Below, in pieces: positions 18,550 to 27,866 of a stretch of DNA of 64,000 nucleotides. How positions within the stretch are numbered: the first letter of the stretch is position 1; every line of letters begins with the position of its first letter. The position numbers were made by a program, and so were the translations under genes. Below the pieces are notes generated by a model, which was not told the origin of the DNA, made no database searches, and worked only from the letters and a program-made list of their open reading frames with translations. The DNA is from Anaerocolumna sp. AGMB13025. Lineage in GTDB: Bacteria; Bacillota; Clostridia; Lachnospirales; Lachnospiraceae. The stretch covers positions 923,001 to 987,000 of the forward strand of contig NZ_CP121445.1 in NCBI RefSeq assembly GCF_029689925.1, written 5' to 3'.

Positions 18550-19491
18550 ATGAAGAAGTTTAGAAAGATATTAGTTGCAGTTTTAACGATTGCTATAATC
18601 GCAGCATTAAGCGGATGCAGCAGCAAAGATACAACTACATCAGATACAACAGATACAACAGAAACAACTAACACACCGGAAGCAACCAGCACGCCGGAAG
18701 CAACCACTGCTCCGGATTCAACTGCAGAACCTACGGATGCAGCAGGAGATTTATCCGGAACCATAACAATTACAGGTTCTACATCAGTGGATAAACCATT
18801 AACCGCAATGATTGATGAATTTACAGCCTTGAATCCGGATTTAACAATTAACTATACCGGAACTGGTTCATCCGCAGGTATTGCTGATACTTTAGCAGGA
18901 GCTAACGATATCGGTGCTTCTTCCAGAAATTTAAAAGATGAAGAAAAAGTGGATGGTTTAAAAGAAGTAACCTTTGCTTATGATGGCATTGCAGTAGCAG
19001 TAAATCCTGCAAATCCTGTGAAAGATATATCTACGGAAGACTTAGCTAAAATCTATAGCGGACAAATTACGAACTGGAAAGATTTAGGCGGAAACGATGC
19101 AGATATCATTGTTGTATCAAGAGAAGGTGCTTCCGGAACAAGATCAGCATTTGAAGAATTAATTAAGTTAGAAGATGCCGGCGGTTTAGTAGAAAATGCA
19201 ACAGTTGTAGAAGGAAATGGTAACGTACAGACATCAGTAGCCGGCAATGAAAATGCAATCGGTTATGTATCTTTCTCCTTCATTGACAATACAGTTAAGA
19301 GTCTTACCGTAAATGGTGTAGATGCTACCGCTGAAAATGCTAAATCAGGTGAATATCCTTTATCAAGACCCTTCCTTTTCGTATACATGGAAGATAAAGC
19401 AACTCCTGCTGTAAAAGCATTTATCGATTATGCTTTAAGCGATGACGGACAAGGATTTGTTGAAGAACACGGAGGTATCAAAGTAAATTAA
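18550..19491 (+). CDS. pstS: Phosphate-binding lipoprotein PstS
   Basis: 313 residues. A signal peptide ends in the lipobox LSGC (Cys at about 24), followed by a low-complexity Thr/Asp/Glu linker (residues 25-65). The mature binding domain follows: ITITGSTSVDKP, NYTGTGSSAGI, GASSRNLKDEE and SREGASGTR are the phosphate-contacting loops of the family. It captures phosphate outside the cell and delivers it to PstCA. AGGAGG lies eight bases before the ATG. First gene of pstSCAB-phoU; the stop overlaps the pstC start by one base (TAATG). A Pho box upstream indicates induction by phosphate starvation. Confidence 0.96.
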   Translation: MKKFRKILVAVLTIAIIAALSGCSSKDTTTSDTTDTTETTNTPEATSTPEATTAPDSTAEPTDAAGDLSGTITITGSTSVDKPLTAMIDEFTALNPDLTINYTGTGSSAGIADTLAGANDIGASSRNLKDEEKVDGLKEVTFAYDGIAVAVNPANPVKDISTEDLAKIYSGQITNWKDLGGNDADIIVVSREGASGTRSAFEELIKLEDAGGLVENATVVEGNGNVQTSVAGNENAIGYVSFSFIDNTVKSLTVNGVDATAENAKSGEYPLSRPFLFVYMEDKATPAVKAFIDYALSDDGQGFVEEHGGIKVN

Positions 19492-20411
19492 TGAAAACGA
19501 ATGCATACAAAGAAAATCAGACAAGCAGACGAAAAGATTACCTTGAAAAGGTTTTTAACGGAATATTCCTACTATGTGCCTTAGTGAGTGTACTCAGCGT
19601 TATTGCCATTATTATCTTTGTGTTCTCCAAAGGATTGAAACCATTCTTTGAAGAAGATGCATACAGCTTCCTTACCTTTATAACCGGATTAAAATGGGAT
19701 CCCGGACATGAAATATATGGTGTATTTTACATGATAGTAGGATCCGTTCTGGCAACCCTGGGTGCAATTGTGCTCGGGGTTCCCATTGGTTTATTAACTG
19801 CTGTATTCATTGCTGAATTAGCCCCAAAAAAATTAGTGGCATTCATAAAACCGGCTATCGAATTGTTGGCCGGTATTCCGTCAGTTATATACGGTGCATT
19901 TGGCTTAGGTGTCATTGTACCCATTATTAATAACGTATCCCCCACCGGACAAGGGGAATCTTTATTAGCCGTTATTCTGGTATTAACTATAATGGTATTG
20001 CCTACCATTATATCCTTAAGCGAAGCTACAATCAGAGCCGTACCAAAGTCCTACCGTGAAGCATCCTTAGGTCTTGGAGCTTCTAAAACACAAACTATTT
20101 TTCAGTCAGTTATTCCTGCTGCCCGTTCCGGAATTTTAACAGCTACTGTACTAGGCATTGGAAGGGCAATCGGTGAAACCATGGCAGTCATGATGATCGC
20201 CGGCAACAATATCGGGGGACTGCCTACCAGTATTTGGTCAAAAATAAGACCTTTAACCACCAATATTGCTATGGAAATGGGATATGCCTCCGGAAGGCAT
20301 CAGGATATGTTATTCGCAACCGGTGTAATTCTCTTTCTGTTTATCATGGTAATAAACATAACACTTATCAGGTTAACCAGTAAGTTAGGTAACGAGGGTG
20401 CAAAGGGCTAA
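19491..20411 (+). CDS. pstC: Phosphate ABC transporter permease PstC
   Basis: 306 residues, six membrane helices. It forms the phosphate channel with PstA. Conserved segments: GLKWDPGHEIYGVFYMIVGS after the first helix, GIPSVIYGAFGL, and the ATPase-docking loop EATIRAVPKSYREASLGLG near residues 180-198, then GRAIGETMAV. It starts one base before the pstS stop is complete, so it is translationally coupled. Nothing unusual in length or motifs. Confidence 0.96.
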   Translation: MKTNAYKENQTSRRKDYLEKVFNGIFLLCALVSVLSVIAIIIFVFSKGLKPFFEEDAYSFLTFITGLKWDPGHEIYGVFYMIVGSVLATLGAIVLGVPIGLLTAVFIAELAPKKLVAFIKPAIELLAGIPSVIYGAFGLGVIVPIINNVSPTGQGESLLAVILVLTIMVLPTIISLSEATIRAVPKSYREASLGLGASKTQTIFQSVIPAARSGILTATVLGIGRAIGETMAVMMIAGNNIGGLPTSIWSKIRPLTTNIAMEMGYASGRHQDMLFATGVILFLFIMVINITLIRLTSKLGNEGAKG

Positions 20412-20434
20412 TAAAGCAATAGGAGCATAATAGG

Positions 20435-21589
20435 ATGGAAAATAAAAAATGGAATAACAGAAAAATAAAAGATGGCGCCTTACAGGGATTGATTTATTTA
20501 TCCACAGTATTAACTGTCGCGATTCTGGCTGTTATCATCGGTTTTATTCTATATAAAGGCATACCAGGTATTAATCTAAACTTTGTCACCAGAATGTGGG
20601 ATGATAAAACAACCTTTGTAAATATTGAGACAAAAGAAGCTCCGGGTAATAATAGTAATGGAGCCTATGTGGGATCACTTGGAATTACCTTGGCACAGGA
20701 TGGGGAGAAGATTATTATCTCTCACATTGACAGCGATTCCCCAGTAAAAACTGCTACAAATATGAAAAAAGAAGCGTATCCTTTAAAAGAAAAGGACGTA
20801 ATTTTAAAAGCCGGCAGTGCTGCAATTGACAAAATGACTCCACAGGAGGCAGCCGCTGCAATCAAGGATGGAACCGGTACGATCCGTATCAAAGTCCTTA
20901 GACCAGGCGGAGGTATTGTTCCGATGCTGGTTTCTACGATTTATATTATTTTGCTGTCCCTGGTAATAGCAGCTCCCATTGGCATCAGTTCCGCCATATA
21001 TCTAAATGAGTATGCGAAGCGCGGCAGAATATTAAGCCTGATCCGGTTCGCCATTCAGAACCTGGCAGGTATACCATCTATTATATATGGTTTATTTGGT
21101 ATGCTTGTATTCGTACAGCTGTTAAAAATGCAGTATTCCATATTAGCAGGTGCATTAACCTTAAGTATTATGCTGCTTCCAACCATTATTTCAACAACGG
21201 AAGAAGCTTTAAAAGAAATACCGAAAGCATACCGGGAATCTTCGTTTGGACTTGGAGCCACCAAACTGCAGACCATAGCTAAAATAATACTTCCCGGAGC
21301 ACTTCCTGGAATTTTGGTAGCTATTATATTAAGTATCGGAAGGATTGTAGGGGAATCCGCAGCATTAATCTGGACTGCTGGTACCGTTGCCCAGATCCCG
21401 GGGGGATTAGTAGGAGGCAAGGCAGCAGCGGCAACCCTTACCACTAAAATGTACTGGTTAATAAAGGAGTCCGGTGACTTAGCTACGGCTAGTTCCATAG
21501 CAGTGGTTTTACTGGTATTAATTATAGCTTTAAATGTAGCTTCAAAGATGATTACAAGGGTATTCTTAAAGAAAAAGGGAACCAACTAA
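20435..21589 (+). CDS. pstA: Phosphate ABC transporter permease PstA with an inserted PDZ-like domain
   Basis: 384 residues, about 100 more than usual. Residues 18-40 are the first helix. The core permease resumes at about residue 160 (GGIVPMLVSTIYIILLS) with LAGIPSIIYGLFG, the docking loop EEALKEIPKAYRESSFGLG and GRIVGESAAL. Between them, in the loop predicted outside the cell, residues about 78-157 fit a PDZ domain: GSLGITL as carboxylate-binding strand, a helix TPQEAAAAI, and GTIRIKVLRPG as last strand. PDZ domains bind protein C-termini; the partner is unknown. The rest of the operon is standard, so the transport role is secure and only the extra domain is odd. Confidence 0.93.
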   Translation: MENKKWNNRKIKDGALQGLIYLSTVLTVAILAVIIGFILYKGIPGINLNFVTRMWDDKTTFVNIETKEAPGNNSNGAYVGSLGITLAQDGEKIIISHIDSDSPVKTATNMKKEAYPLKEKDVILKAGSAAIDKMTPQEAAAAIKDGTGTIRIKVLRPGGGIVPMLVSTIYIILLSLVIAAPIGISSAIYLNEYAKRGRILSLIRFAIQNLAGIPSIIYGLFGMLVFVQLLKMQYSILAGALTLSIMLLPTIISTTEEALKEIPKAYRESSFGLGATKLQTIAKIILPGALPGILVAIILSIGRIVGESAALIWTAGTVAQIPGGLVGGKAAAATLTTKMYWLIKESGDLATASSIAVVLLVLIIALNVASKMITRVFLKKKGTN

Positions 21590-21613
21590 TAGGAATTAAC
21601 AGGAGGAAAAAAG

Positions 21614-22372
21614 GTGAGTGACATAACAAAATTCTCGGTGTCGGATTTAAACTTATTTTACGGCAGCTTCCAGGCTTTAAAAAATATAAATATGGAAATA
21701 CCAAAAGGTCAGATTACAGCCTTTATCGGACCGTCCGGCTGTGGTAAATCAACCTTCTTAAAGACAATCAACCGTATGAATGATTTAATAGAAGGTGTAA
21801 AGATTACCGGTGAAATTACCATGGACGGAGTTGATATATATAAGGATATGGATGCAATTAAGCTAAGAACCAGGGTGGGAATGGTATTCCAGCAGCCCAA
21901 TCCGTTTCCTATGAGCATCTATGATAACGTAGCCTATGGACCCAGAATCCATGGAATCCGTAAAAAGAATGCTTTGGATGAAATCGTGGAAAAATCTTTA
22001 AAACAGGCGGCTATCTGGGATGAAGTAAAAGATAAATTAAAGAAAAGTGCCCTGGCTGTATCAGGCGGACAGCAGCAGAGAATCTGTATTGCAAGGACTC
22101 TTGCAATTGAACCGGAAGTAATATTAATGGATGAACCAACTTCTGCCTTAGACCCTATCTCTACCTTAAAAATCGAAGATCTTGCAACGGAGTTAAAACA
22201 ATTTTACACAATTATTATAGTAACCCATAATATGCAGCAAGCCGGCAGAATATCAGATAAAACCGCCTTTTTCTTAACCGGTGAGGTGATTGAGTACGGT
22301 GAAACCGAGCAGATATTTAACAAACCAAGGAATAAAAAAACCGAGGACTATATTACCGGTAGATTTGGTTGA
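21614..22372 (+). CDS. pstB: Phosphate ABC transporter ATPase PstB
   Basis: 252 residues. Cytoplasmic ATPase powering PstCA. Walker [10 protein letters not shown] (residues about 39-47), Q-loop [16 protein letters not shown] typical of PstB, signature SGGQQQR, Walker [14 protein letters not shown] and the switch His in VTHNMQQA are all present. The GTG start has AGGAGG eight bases upstream. A terminator-like hairpin follows, so phoU may depend partly on read-through or its own promoter. Confidence 0.97.
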   Translation: MSDITKFSVSDLNLFYGSFQALKNINMEIPKGQITAFIGPSGCGKSTFLKTINRMNDLIEGVKITGEITMDGVDIYKDMDAIKLRTRVGMVFQQPNPFPMSIYDNVAYGPRIHGIRKKNALDEIVEKSLKQAAIWDEVKDKLKKSALAVSGGQQQRICIARTLAIEPEVILMDEPTSALDPISTLKIEDLATELKQFYTIIIVTHNMQQAGRISDKTAFFLTGEVIEYGETEQIFNKPRNKKTEDYITGRFG

Positions 22373-22386
22373 TTTAGTACTTGAAA

Positions 22387-22442
22387 ATTAAGCCGAAAGT
22401 ACGTAATATGATGTATATACCAGGGAAGTACTTCCGGTTTTT
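22387..22442 (+). terminator. Possible terminator between pstB and phoU
   Basis: CCGAAAGTAC and GTACTTCCGG pair with one mismatch, followed by TTTTTC. It would attenuate transcription into phoU. The intervening loop is long, which lowers confidence. Confidence 0.5.
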
Positions 22443-22485
22443 CAATAACTTTACAATAAAATAAGAATAAACCGAATAAGATACT

Positions 22486-22519
22486 AATATGAAAGCTAAG
22501 TGTAAAAGCTTTTCATATT
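22486..22519 (+). promoter_or_regulatory. Perfect-arm hairpin in the phoU leader
   Basis: AATATGAAAGCT pairs with AGCTTTTCATATT around a short loop, 38 bp before the phoU start. No T-run follows. A TTTACA at 22450-22455 could be half of a Pho box. Confidence 0.4.
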
Positions 22520-22557
22520 AAAATAAGCCTTGATAACAGGCAGATAGGAGCCAGTAA

Positions 22558-23208
22558 ATGATGAGACAAAGTTTTATTGCACAACTTGAAGAATTGAATA
22601 ACAATGTTATTAAAATGGGAAGTGTACTGGAATTATCCATGAATGAGATGATTCTGGCACTGGATAATACAGATGTGGAGATTGCTAAAAAAATAATTAA
22701 AAGAGATGATGAAATTGATTTATTGGAACAGCACATTGAACGGGAATGCATTAATTTAATTGCCAAACAGCAGCCCCTTGCAACTGACCTAAGAAAAATT
22801 ACTTCTATAATGAAAATCATAACAGATATTGAACGGATTGCAGATCAATGTTCCGATATTTCAGAGTATATTATCCGTTTAAGTAAATTACCGAATTCGA
22901 ATCCACCAAAAAACTTACCCGAAATGATCAGCGCCATGAAAAAGATGGTAATTGATACCATCGACAGCTTTGTAGAAGCAGACCTTGATAAAGCTACCGG
23001 AGTTATACCGGCAGATGATGAAGTTGACAGCTATTTTTACAAGATTACAGAAGAATTGTCTGATATGATGCAGAAGGACCCCAAAACTGTTCCACAGTGT
23101 ATTTGTTATTTAATGATTATAAAGTATCTGGAGAGAATGGCAGATCATGCCACTAATATTGCTGAATGGATTAAGTTCATTATAACAGGAGACTTGGCGT
23201 TAGGTTGA
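22558..23208 (+). CDS. phoU: Phosphate signalling protein PhoU
   Basis: 216 residues, two tandem three-helix repeats of the PhoU fold. The metal-binding pattern ERIADQCSDISEYI (residues about 91-104) recurs as ERMADHATNIAEWI (about 189-202), as expected for the two halves. PhoU links the transporter to the PhoR kinase and damps the regulon when phosphate is plentiful. The last four codons and the stop (GCGTTAGGTTGA) coincide with the first ten bases of the family-1 leader repeat, so the C-terminus LALG is in part encoded by that repeat. ATG 22558 and ATG 22561 are both possible starts after GGAG at 22547-22550. Confidence 0.95.
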   Translation: MMRQSFIAQLEELNNNVIKMGSVLELSMNEMILALDNTDVEIAKKIIKRDDEIDLLEQHIERECINLIAKQQPLATDLRKITSIMKIITDIERIADQCSDISEYIIRLSKLPNSNPPKNLPEMISAMKKMVIDTIDSFVEADLDKATGVIPADDEVDSYFYKITEELSDMMQKDPKTVPQCICYLMIIKYLERMADHATNIAEWIKFIITGDLALG

Positions 23209-23272
23209 GATGTGCTGCTTTTTCAACATCCTGATTTTCAGGTGCGCTAAGAGCGCACAGATGGGAGTTCAT
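23199..23272 (+). promoter_or_regulatory. Structured leader, family 1 (before phoP)
   Basis: A 68-bp version of the unit seen at 7712 and 34651. The second stem here is GTGCGC / GCGCAC instead of GTGTGC / GCACAC, a compensated T-A to C-G change. The first stem is reduced to GTTGA / TCAAC. It ends GATGGGAGTTCAT-ATG, giving phoP its ribosome site. The 5' end overlaps the phoU stop codon. Confidence 0.6.
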
Positions 23273-23971
23273 ATGAAAACAATCTTAGCGGTTGATGATG
23301 AAGAACATATTTTAGAATTACTGGCTTATAATCTGGAACGGGATGGTTACCATGTAATCAAGGCAGAAACCGGAGAAGAGGCTTTAGATTTATTGGATAA
23401 AGAAAAAGTTGACATTGTACTTTTAGACTGGATGCTGCCGGGAATTGACGGTATCGAGGTGCTAAGGAGAATCAGGGCTAATAAGGCTTTACGCACGCTG
23501 CCGGTTATTTTCCTGACAGCAAAAGGTGATGAAATCAGTAAAGTTGTCGGACTTGAAGTAGGTTCTGATGATTATTTGGTAAAACCCTTCGGAGTCCATG
23601 AATTACTGGCAAGAATCAAGGCGGTTTTAAGAAGAAGTGAGAGCAGTTTTGAAATTGAGGAAGCTGAAAAGGAAGAAAAAATCGTTATTGATTATCTGGA
23701 AATTAACCGTGCCAGAAGAACCGTATCGGTAAAAGGGGTTCCGGTAGAATTGTCTTATAAAGAATTTGAGTTACTTTATCTGCTGGCTAAAAACCGGGGT
23801 ATTGTATTTACCAGGGATAATCTGCTGGAAAAGGTCTGGGGTTATGATTATATTGGGGAGACCAGAACCGTAGACGTTCATGTCAGCAATTTACGAAAAA
23901 AAATAGAGCAGGATGAAAGCCATCCGGTTTATATTAAAACAGTAAGGGGAATGGGGTATAAATTTGCCTAA
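23273..23971 (+). CDS. phoP: OmpR-family response regulator, PhoP/PhoB-like
   Basis: 232 residues. Receiver domain 1-120 with acidic pocket D8-D9, phospho-acceptor D52 in LLDWMLPG, T/A switch in FLTAKGDE and K102-type lysine in LVKPFG. Winged-helix DNA-binding domain about 135-232, with RTVDVHVSNLRKKIE as recognition helix region and a VRGMGYKF end. Placed between phoU and a PhoR-like kinase, it should bind the Pho box at 18430. The start at 23273 is set by the GGGAG of the leader; an upstream in-frame start at 23210 would only translate the repeat. It is 14 bp from the kinase gene. Confidence 0.94.
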   Translation: MKTILAVDDEEHILELLAYNLERDGYHVIKAETGEEALDLLDKEKVDIVLLDWMLPGIDGIEVLRRIRANKALRTLPVIFLTAKGDEISKVVGLEVGSDDYLVKPFGVHELLARIKAVLRRSESSFEIEEAEKEEKIVIDYLEINRARRTVSVKGVPVELSYKEFELLYLLAKNRGIVFTRDNLLEKVWGYDYIGETRTVDVHVSNLRKKIEQDESHPVYIKTVRGMGYKFA

Positions 23972-23985
23972 GGGAGGATTTCGAT

Positions 23986-25731
23986 ATGCATAAAAAGTTA
24001 TTTATAAGCTTTTTGACTATAATATTATTTGCTATCGGCATTTCTACATTTATATTCTGGAGTAAAGGCTATCAGTTTATTTACCACCAGAGTCAGAGCT
24101 ATTACCTTACTCAGGCAAAATTAATGGCTGATATATTTGACGACGAGGAATTTCATAATCACCAGGATTATGAAGACTTTGTGAATAAATACGCAGAAAA
24201 ATACGATTTCCGAATTACCATAATTAACAGAAACGGCGAGGTTTTTGCAGATTCCGATACGGATGCACAATTAGAAAACCATAAAAACAGAGAGGAAGTA
24301 AAGGCCGCTTTAAATGGTCAGAGCATAACGGTGAACCGGTATTCAAAGACCATGGGGCAGCAGTATTCCTATAGTGCCGTACCGGTAAGTAATGCAGATT
24401 TTGGCGGAGTACTTCGGATCTCTCTGCCTTTAGCCGAATTAAAAGCTTTAAATGGGCATATGCTTAATTCGATGATCTATGCTATACTTATTTGCTTTAT
24501 CATCGCGGTTCTTGCGGCACTTTTGTTTACACAGATTTTGACGAAACCCATCCATGAGGTTGCGAATGCCGCCGGACGTATATCCAACGGTGATTATAAT
24601 ACAAAGATTTATACCAGAGACCGGTCTGTTGTTGGGAAACTAGCTGAGGCATTTAATGTCATGTCTGGGAATTTAAAAGAGACAATAGAGAATTTAACCC
24701 AAAGGAATGCCGAACTGGAGGCCATGTTAAGCAGTATGACAGCCGGCGTTGTGGCTATTGATGATTCCAATGAAATCCTGTTTTATAACAAAGCTTTTAT
24801 CGGCATTGTTAATCCATCAAACAAGGAAGTTTTAGGACAGTCCTTGTATAATATTGTAAGAAATGCTGCCGTATTTGATGCAATCGATCAAGTACGTGAA
24901 ACGAATTTGAGTGTTGAACATGAAGGCACGTTTTCCAGGGGAGATCTGCGTCATATACGTGTAACTGCTACCCCTCTTGGAATGGAAGGAAGACAGTACT
25001 TTGGCGTGTTATTAATTATAGAAGATGTAACAAAACTTAAAAAACTAGAAAGTATCCGAAGTGATTTTGTATCCAATGTGACCCATGAACTAAAGACTCC
25101 CCTTACTTCCATCAGGGGATTTATTGATACTTTAAAAGGCGGCGCTATCAAGGAAGAAGCAATTGCGAACCGGTTCCTGGATATAATAGATATTGAAGCG
25201 GAACGACTCTACAGTTTAATACAGGATATTCTCCTCTTATCAGAAATCGAATCAAAACGCGAGTTTGAGACAATACCTTGTGATATGAATGCATGCGTGA
25301 ATTCTGTTATTGAACTGTTAGCTTCCAAGGTATCGGAGAAAGTGAATGTAATCTTTGTACCCCAGCCATATTTAAAGCCATTTATCTGTAATCCCGACCG
25401 TATGAAGCAGCTGCTTATTAATCTGCTTGATAATGCCATAAAGTATACGGAAGAGGGGGATATTACTATTAGTTGTATGGAAGAGGATAATAAACTGGTG
25501 CTTCGGGTGAAGGATACTGGAATTGGTATCGCCAAAGACCACTTATCCCGCATTTTCGAGCGCTTTTACCGGGTAGATAAAGGACGTTCCCGTAAACAGG
25601 GCGGAACCGGTCTTGGTCTATCCATTGTAAAACATATAGTAGAACTTTATAACGGTAATATACAGGTAGACAGTGAACCGGGAATCGGTACGGAATTTAA
25701 GATAAGTCTTCCTTATAATAGTAATAAATAG
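23986..25731 (+). CDS. phoR: Sensor histidine kinase, PhoR-like
   Basis: 581 residues. First membrane helix near 5-25, an extracytoplasmic sensor of about 135 residues, second helix near 163-185, then HAMP (about 186-240), PAS (about 245-345), HisKA with H367 in SNVTHELKTPLTS, and the ATPase domain with N-box LLDNAIKYT, DTGIGI, FERFYRVDK and GGTGLGLSIVK. This is the PhoR architecture of Firmicutes. It phosphorylates the regulator encoded 14 bp upstream; PhoU and the Pst transporter feed phosphate status to the PAS/HAMP region (known of the family). The stop codon runs directly into a tandem repeat that copies its last bases. Confidence 0.93.
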   Translation: MHKKLFISFLTIILFAIGISTFIFWSKGYQFIYHQSQSYYLTQAKLMADIFDDEEFHNHQDYEDFVNKYAEKYDFRITIINRNGEVFADSDTDAQLENHKNREEVKAALNGQSITVNRYSKTMGQQYSYSAVPVSNADFGGVLRISLPLAELKALNGHMLNSMIYAILICFIIAVLAALLFTQILTKPIHEVANAAGRISNGDYNTKIYTRDRSVVGKLAEAFNVMSGNLKETIENLTQRNAELEAMLSSMTAGVVAIDDSNEILFYNKAFIGIVNPSNKEVLGQSLYNIVRNAAVFDAIDQVRETNLSVEHEGTFSRGDLRHIRVTATPLGMEGRQYFGVLLIIEDVTKLKKLESIRSDFVSNVTHELKTPLTSIRGFIDTLKGGAIKEEAIANRFLDIIDIEAERLYSLIQDILLLSEIESKREFETIPCDMNACVNSVIELLASKVSEKVNVIFVPQPYLKPFICNPDRMKQLLINLLDNAIKYTEEGDITISCMEEDNKLVLRVKDTGIGIAKDHLSRIFERFYRVDKGRSRKQGGTGLGLSIVKHIVELYNGNIQVDSEPGIGTEFKISLPYNSNK

Positions 25732-25732
25732 T

Positions 25733-25880
25733 GGTAGTAGTAAATAGTTGTAACGATAAATAGTTATAACGATAAATAGTTATAACGATAAATAGTTATA
25801 ACGATAAATAGTTATAACGATAAATAGTTGTGACGATAAATAGTTGTAACGATAAATAGTTGCAACAGTAAATAGCTGTA
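25733..25880 (+). repeat. 16-bp tandem repeat after phoR
   Basis: About nine copies of AAATAGTTATAACGAT with small changes, starting immediately after the phoR stop (itself AAATAG). It resembles slippage expansion of the gene end. No CRISPR-like spacers are present. Confidence 0.9.
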
Positions 25881-26458
25881 GAATTATTTTTTAAAGTAGA
25901 TATCTGAATATACGTAGCAATAATATCCAGTTCGACAGGCTTTGCAGATACAATTGTAGAAGATTATCAGTAGATGGAAAAAATAACCAGTAACTTCTTC
26001 CCTGACAAGTTACTTTTATACAGATAAAAAATAACCCATATATGATAATTATCAGTCATGCTGAACACAGGCAGAAAGCTCATTTCTAATAGGATAGATT
26101 AGGATGTGTTTAGCGGTGCAAAACACCTAGGGTTGAAGCTCGGTTTGTTGAATATTTATGATAAATAAGAATGTTTTTTAATTCGGAATAATTTAATATC
26201 GGATTAATAGATAACAGATAGTAGATACATTAGTGGATAGTAGTTAACAAATAATAGATGTAGTAATAGACAATAGTTAACAGATAATAGAGTAACAAAT
26301 AAACAGGCTTTGAAAGAGATACACTCTTCTAAAGCCTGTTTTTACTAATAATCACAATTGAAATAAATAGCTAGGTATGCCTGATGCCAACGCAGCAGAT
26401 GTAAATTCAGGCAAGGGATTAGTCAGGATATCAGTCTGGTTATCGATGACAGGACATT
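25881..26458. other. Gene-free AT-rich stretch
   Basis: No supported gene. 26200-26300 holds a degenerate version of short AT-rich repeats (variants of ACAGATAATAG and TAGTTAAC). A terminator lies at 26302-26343. The rest shows nothing I recognise. Confidence 0.6.
26302..26343 (+). terminator. Rho-independent terminator
   Basis: AACAGGCTTTGAAAGAG pairs with CTCTTCTAAAGCCTGTT, then TTT. Read on the minus strand the stem is followed only by TTATTTG, so it serves the phoR side better than the minus-strand gene ending at 26459. Confidence 0.75.
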
Positions 26459-27115
26459 CTAATAATGTCTGTTGGTAAAATAACTTCTTCTTCCCTTTTT
26501 CCGGGAGAGTAAAAACAGTACGACACTGCCGATTACAACAAATGCAATAATAACAATAAGTTCATGGAGAAAAAATGTATCCGGTAAGATTGTTATAACC
26601 GGGTCGGTCACCGGATCAAACAGCCAGTAGTTGTTCCTGAAAAAAATCTTATGGAATATAACAAAGGCAGCATCAAAATTAATTGCACAGCCAAGGGCTG
26701 TTACCGCTGGCAGGACTAGAACTGTTATTGAGGATACTAATAAGTAACTTCGGTCTTTTTTCCGCATTTTATATAAGATAATGATAATAACGGCAATTAA
26801 CGATGCAAAACCAACATAATAAAAGGATACGAATATATTCTTCACTTCTTTAAAATGCTGTAATCCCGAGGCAGAAGCGGCCAAAGTAGGGAATTTTAAA
26901 TCACCTTTAAAAAACGGTGAATTATAATCAATGAGGGTGTCATAATTCTCGATAATCACCTGTCGGTCAATGCCTGAGGTTTCTGCTATTTTTAAATGGG
27001 ATATATCATAATAATAAATAAATCTGAAATTAACGGCAGCAATAACACCGATGGAGATAAATAATAAGGTAAAAACAAATCCAATTAAAATATCCGTAAA
27101 TTTAAATTTTCTCAT
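26459..27115 (-). CDS. TIGR01906/DUF1461-family integral membrane protein
   Basis: 218 residues with membrane helices near 9-29, 96-116, 124-146 and 185-207. The long extracytoplasmic loops carry FFRNNYWLFDP and ILPDTFFLHE, the conserved segments I associate with the TIGR01906 (DUF1461) family of low-GC Gram-positives. No function is established for the family and no catalytic motif is clear. It stands alone on the minus strand, divergent from purH, with about 485 bp of AT-rich sequence between its start and the riboswitch. AAGGAG lies eight bases before the ATG on the minus strand. Confidence 0.75.
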   Translation of the reverse strand: MRKFKFTDILIGFVFTLLFISIGVIAAVNFRFIYYYDISHLKIAETSGIDRQVIIENYDTLIDYNSPFFKGDLKFPTLAASASGLQHFKEVKNIFVSFYYVGFASLIAVIIIILYKMRKKDRSYLLVSSITVLVLPAVTALGCAINFDAAFVIFHKIFFRNNYWLFDPVTDPVITILPDTFFLHELIVIIAFVVIGSVVLFLLSRKKGRRSYFTNRHY

Positions 27116-27603
27116 ACTGACTAACTCCTTATCTTAAGCGGCTGGTTTATCCATAATAACCTAGTATAGCCAATTATTATGTGATTCATTATATTACAAA
27201 AATCTTATTTATTCAATTCTTGGTTTGCTGGTATTCGGAAATTAATTTGGCTATATTTTAATGTGTAACGATTATTTTCTATCGGGTGTATAGGTAATGT
27301 GCTCAATTGCTAGAATGATTGCCATATAATGGAATAAGTGATAGTATTAATTTATTGTAATAAAGTATAAATAACATTGTGTAGCTATTGGTGTAGAATT
27401 AGTTGTTTTTGGAATTGTTTTAACCTATTAATTTATAGTGAAAATATATGTTATTATTTTAGAAAAGGAAAAATAAATTAATTCCATATTACATAGTAAT
27501 TACTTAGATTATCTGCACAAGACTGTATAAATTAGCACATTCAGAAATCATCCTAAAAAACTCATTGAAATTTAAGATAAAGTATAGTAAACTAAAATAA
27601 GAA
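27116..27603. other. AT-rich divergent intergenic region
   Basis: No gene seen. It must hold promoters for the minus-strand membrane protein and for the purH riboswitch transcript. TTGAAA and TAAACT 17 bp apart near 27565-27593 are a possible but weak purH promoter. Confidence 0.4.
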
Positions 27604-27735
27604 TTTGTATGACTGGCGGAAGTGGGAGTTAACCCACGGGAAGTACAAATAATATTGAGCCGACCGCCTGGGCAGCCTTTGGTAACCTTATATATTTATT
27701 ATAAGTGTTCACACAGGTTACCCAGGCGGTTTTCT
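27604..27735 (+). promoter_or_regulatory. ZTP (pfl) riboswitch with terminator, upstream of purH
   Basis: GACTGGCG (27611-27618), the GTGGG-AGTTAA-CCCAC hairpin, GGGAAGTAC and GCCGACCGCCTGGGC (27659-27673) are the conserved parts of the ZTP/pfl aptamer. GGTTACCCAGGCGG (27716-27729) followed by TTTTCT can pair with CCGCCTGGG of the aptamer and with GGTAACC after it. This makes a terminator that excludes the folded aptamer: ZTP or ZMP, signs of low folate, would favour read-through. purH consumes ZMP, so the control is logical. Confidence 0.9.
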
Positions 27736-27866
27736 ATTTGTCAGATGATTTAAACAGGTTAGTAGTATTGGTATAGTATCAGACATAACGGAGTACTACT
27801 ATTAAAAGCATCTCAAATCTTATAGAAAATAGTGTGTTAAGCTTCTTAACACTTTGTCCTGACGGG

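Noticed and set aside
25733..25880. CRISPR array
   Set aside because: Units are 16 bp and contiguous, without spacers, and no cas gene is in the window. The same holds for 62376-62525.
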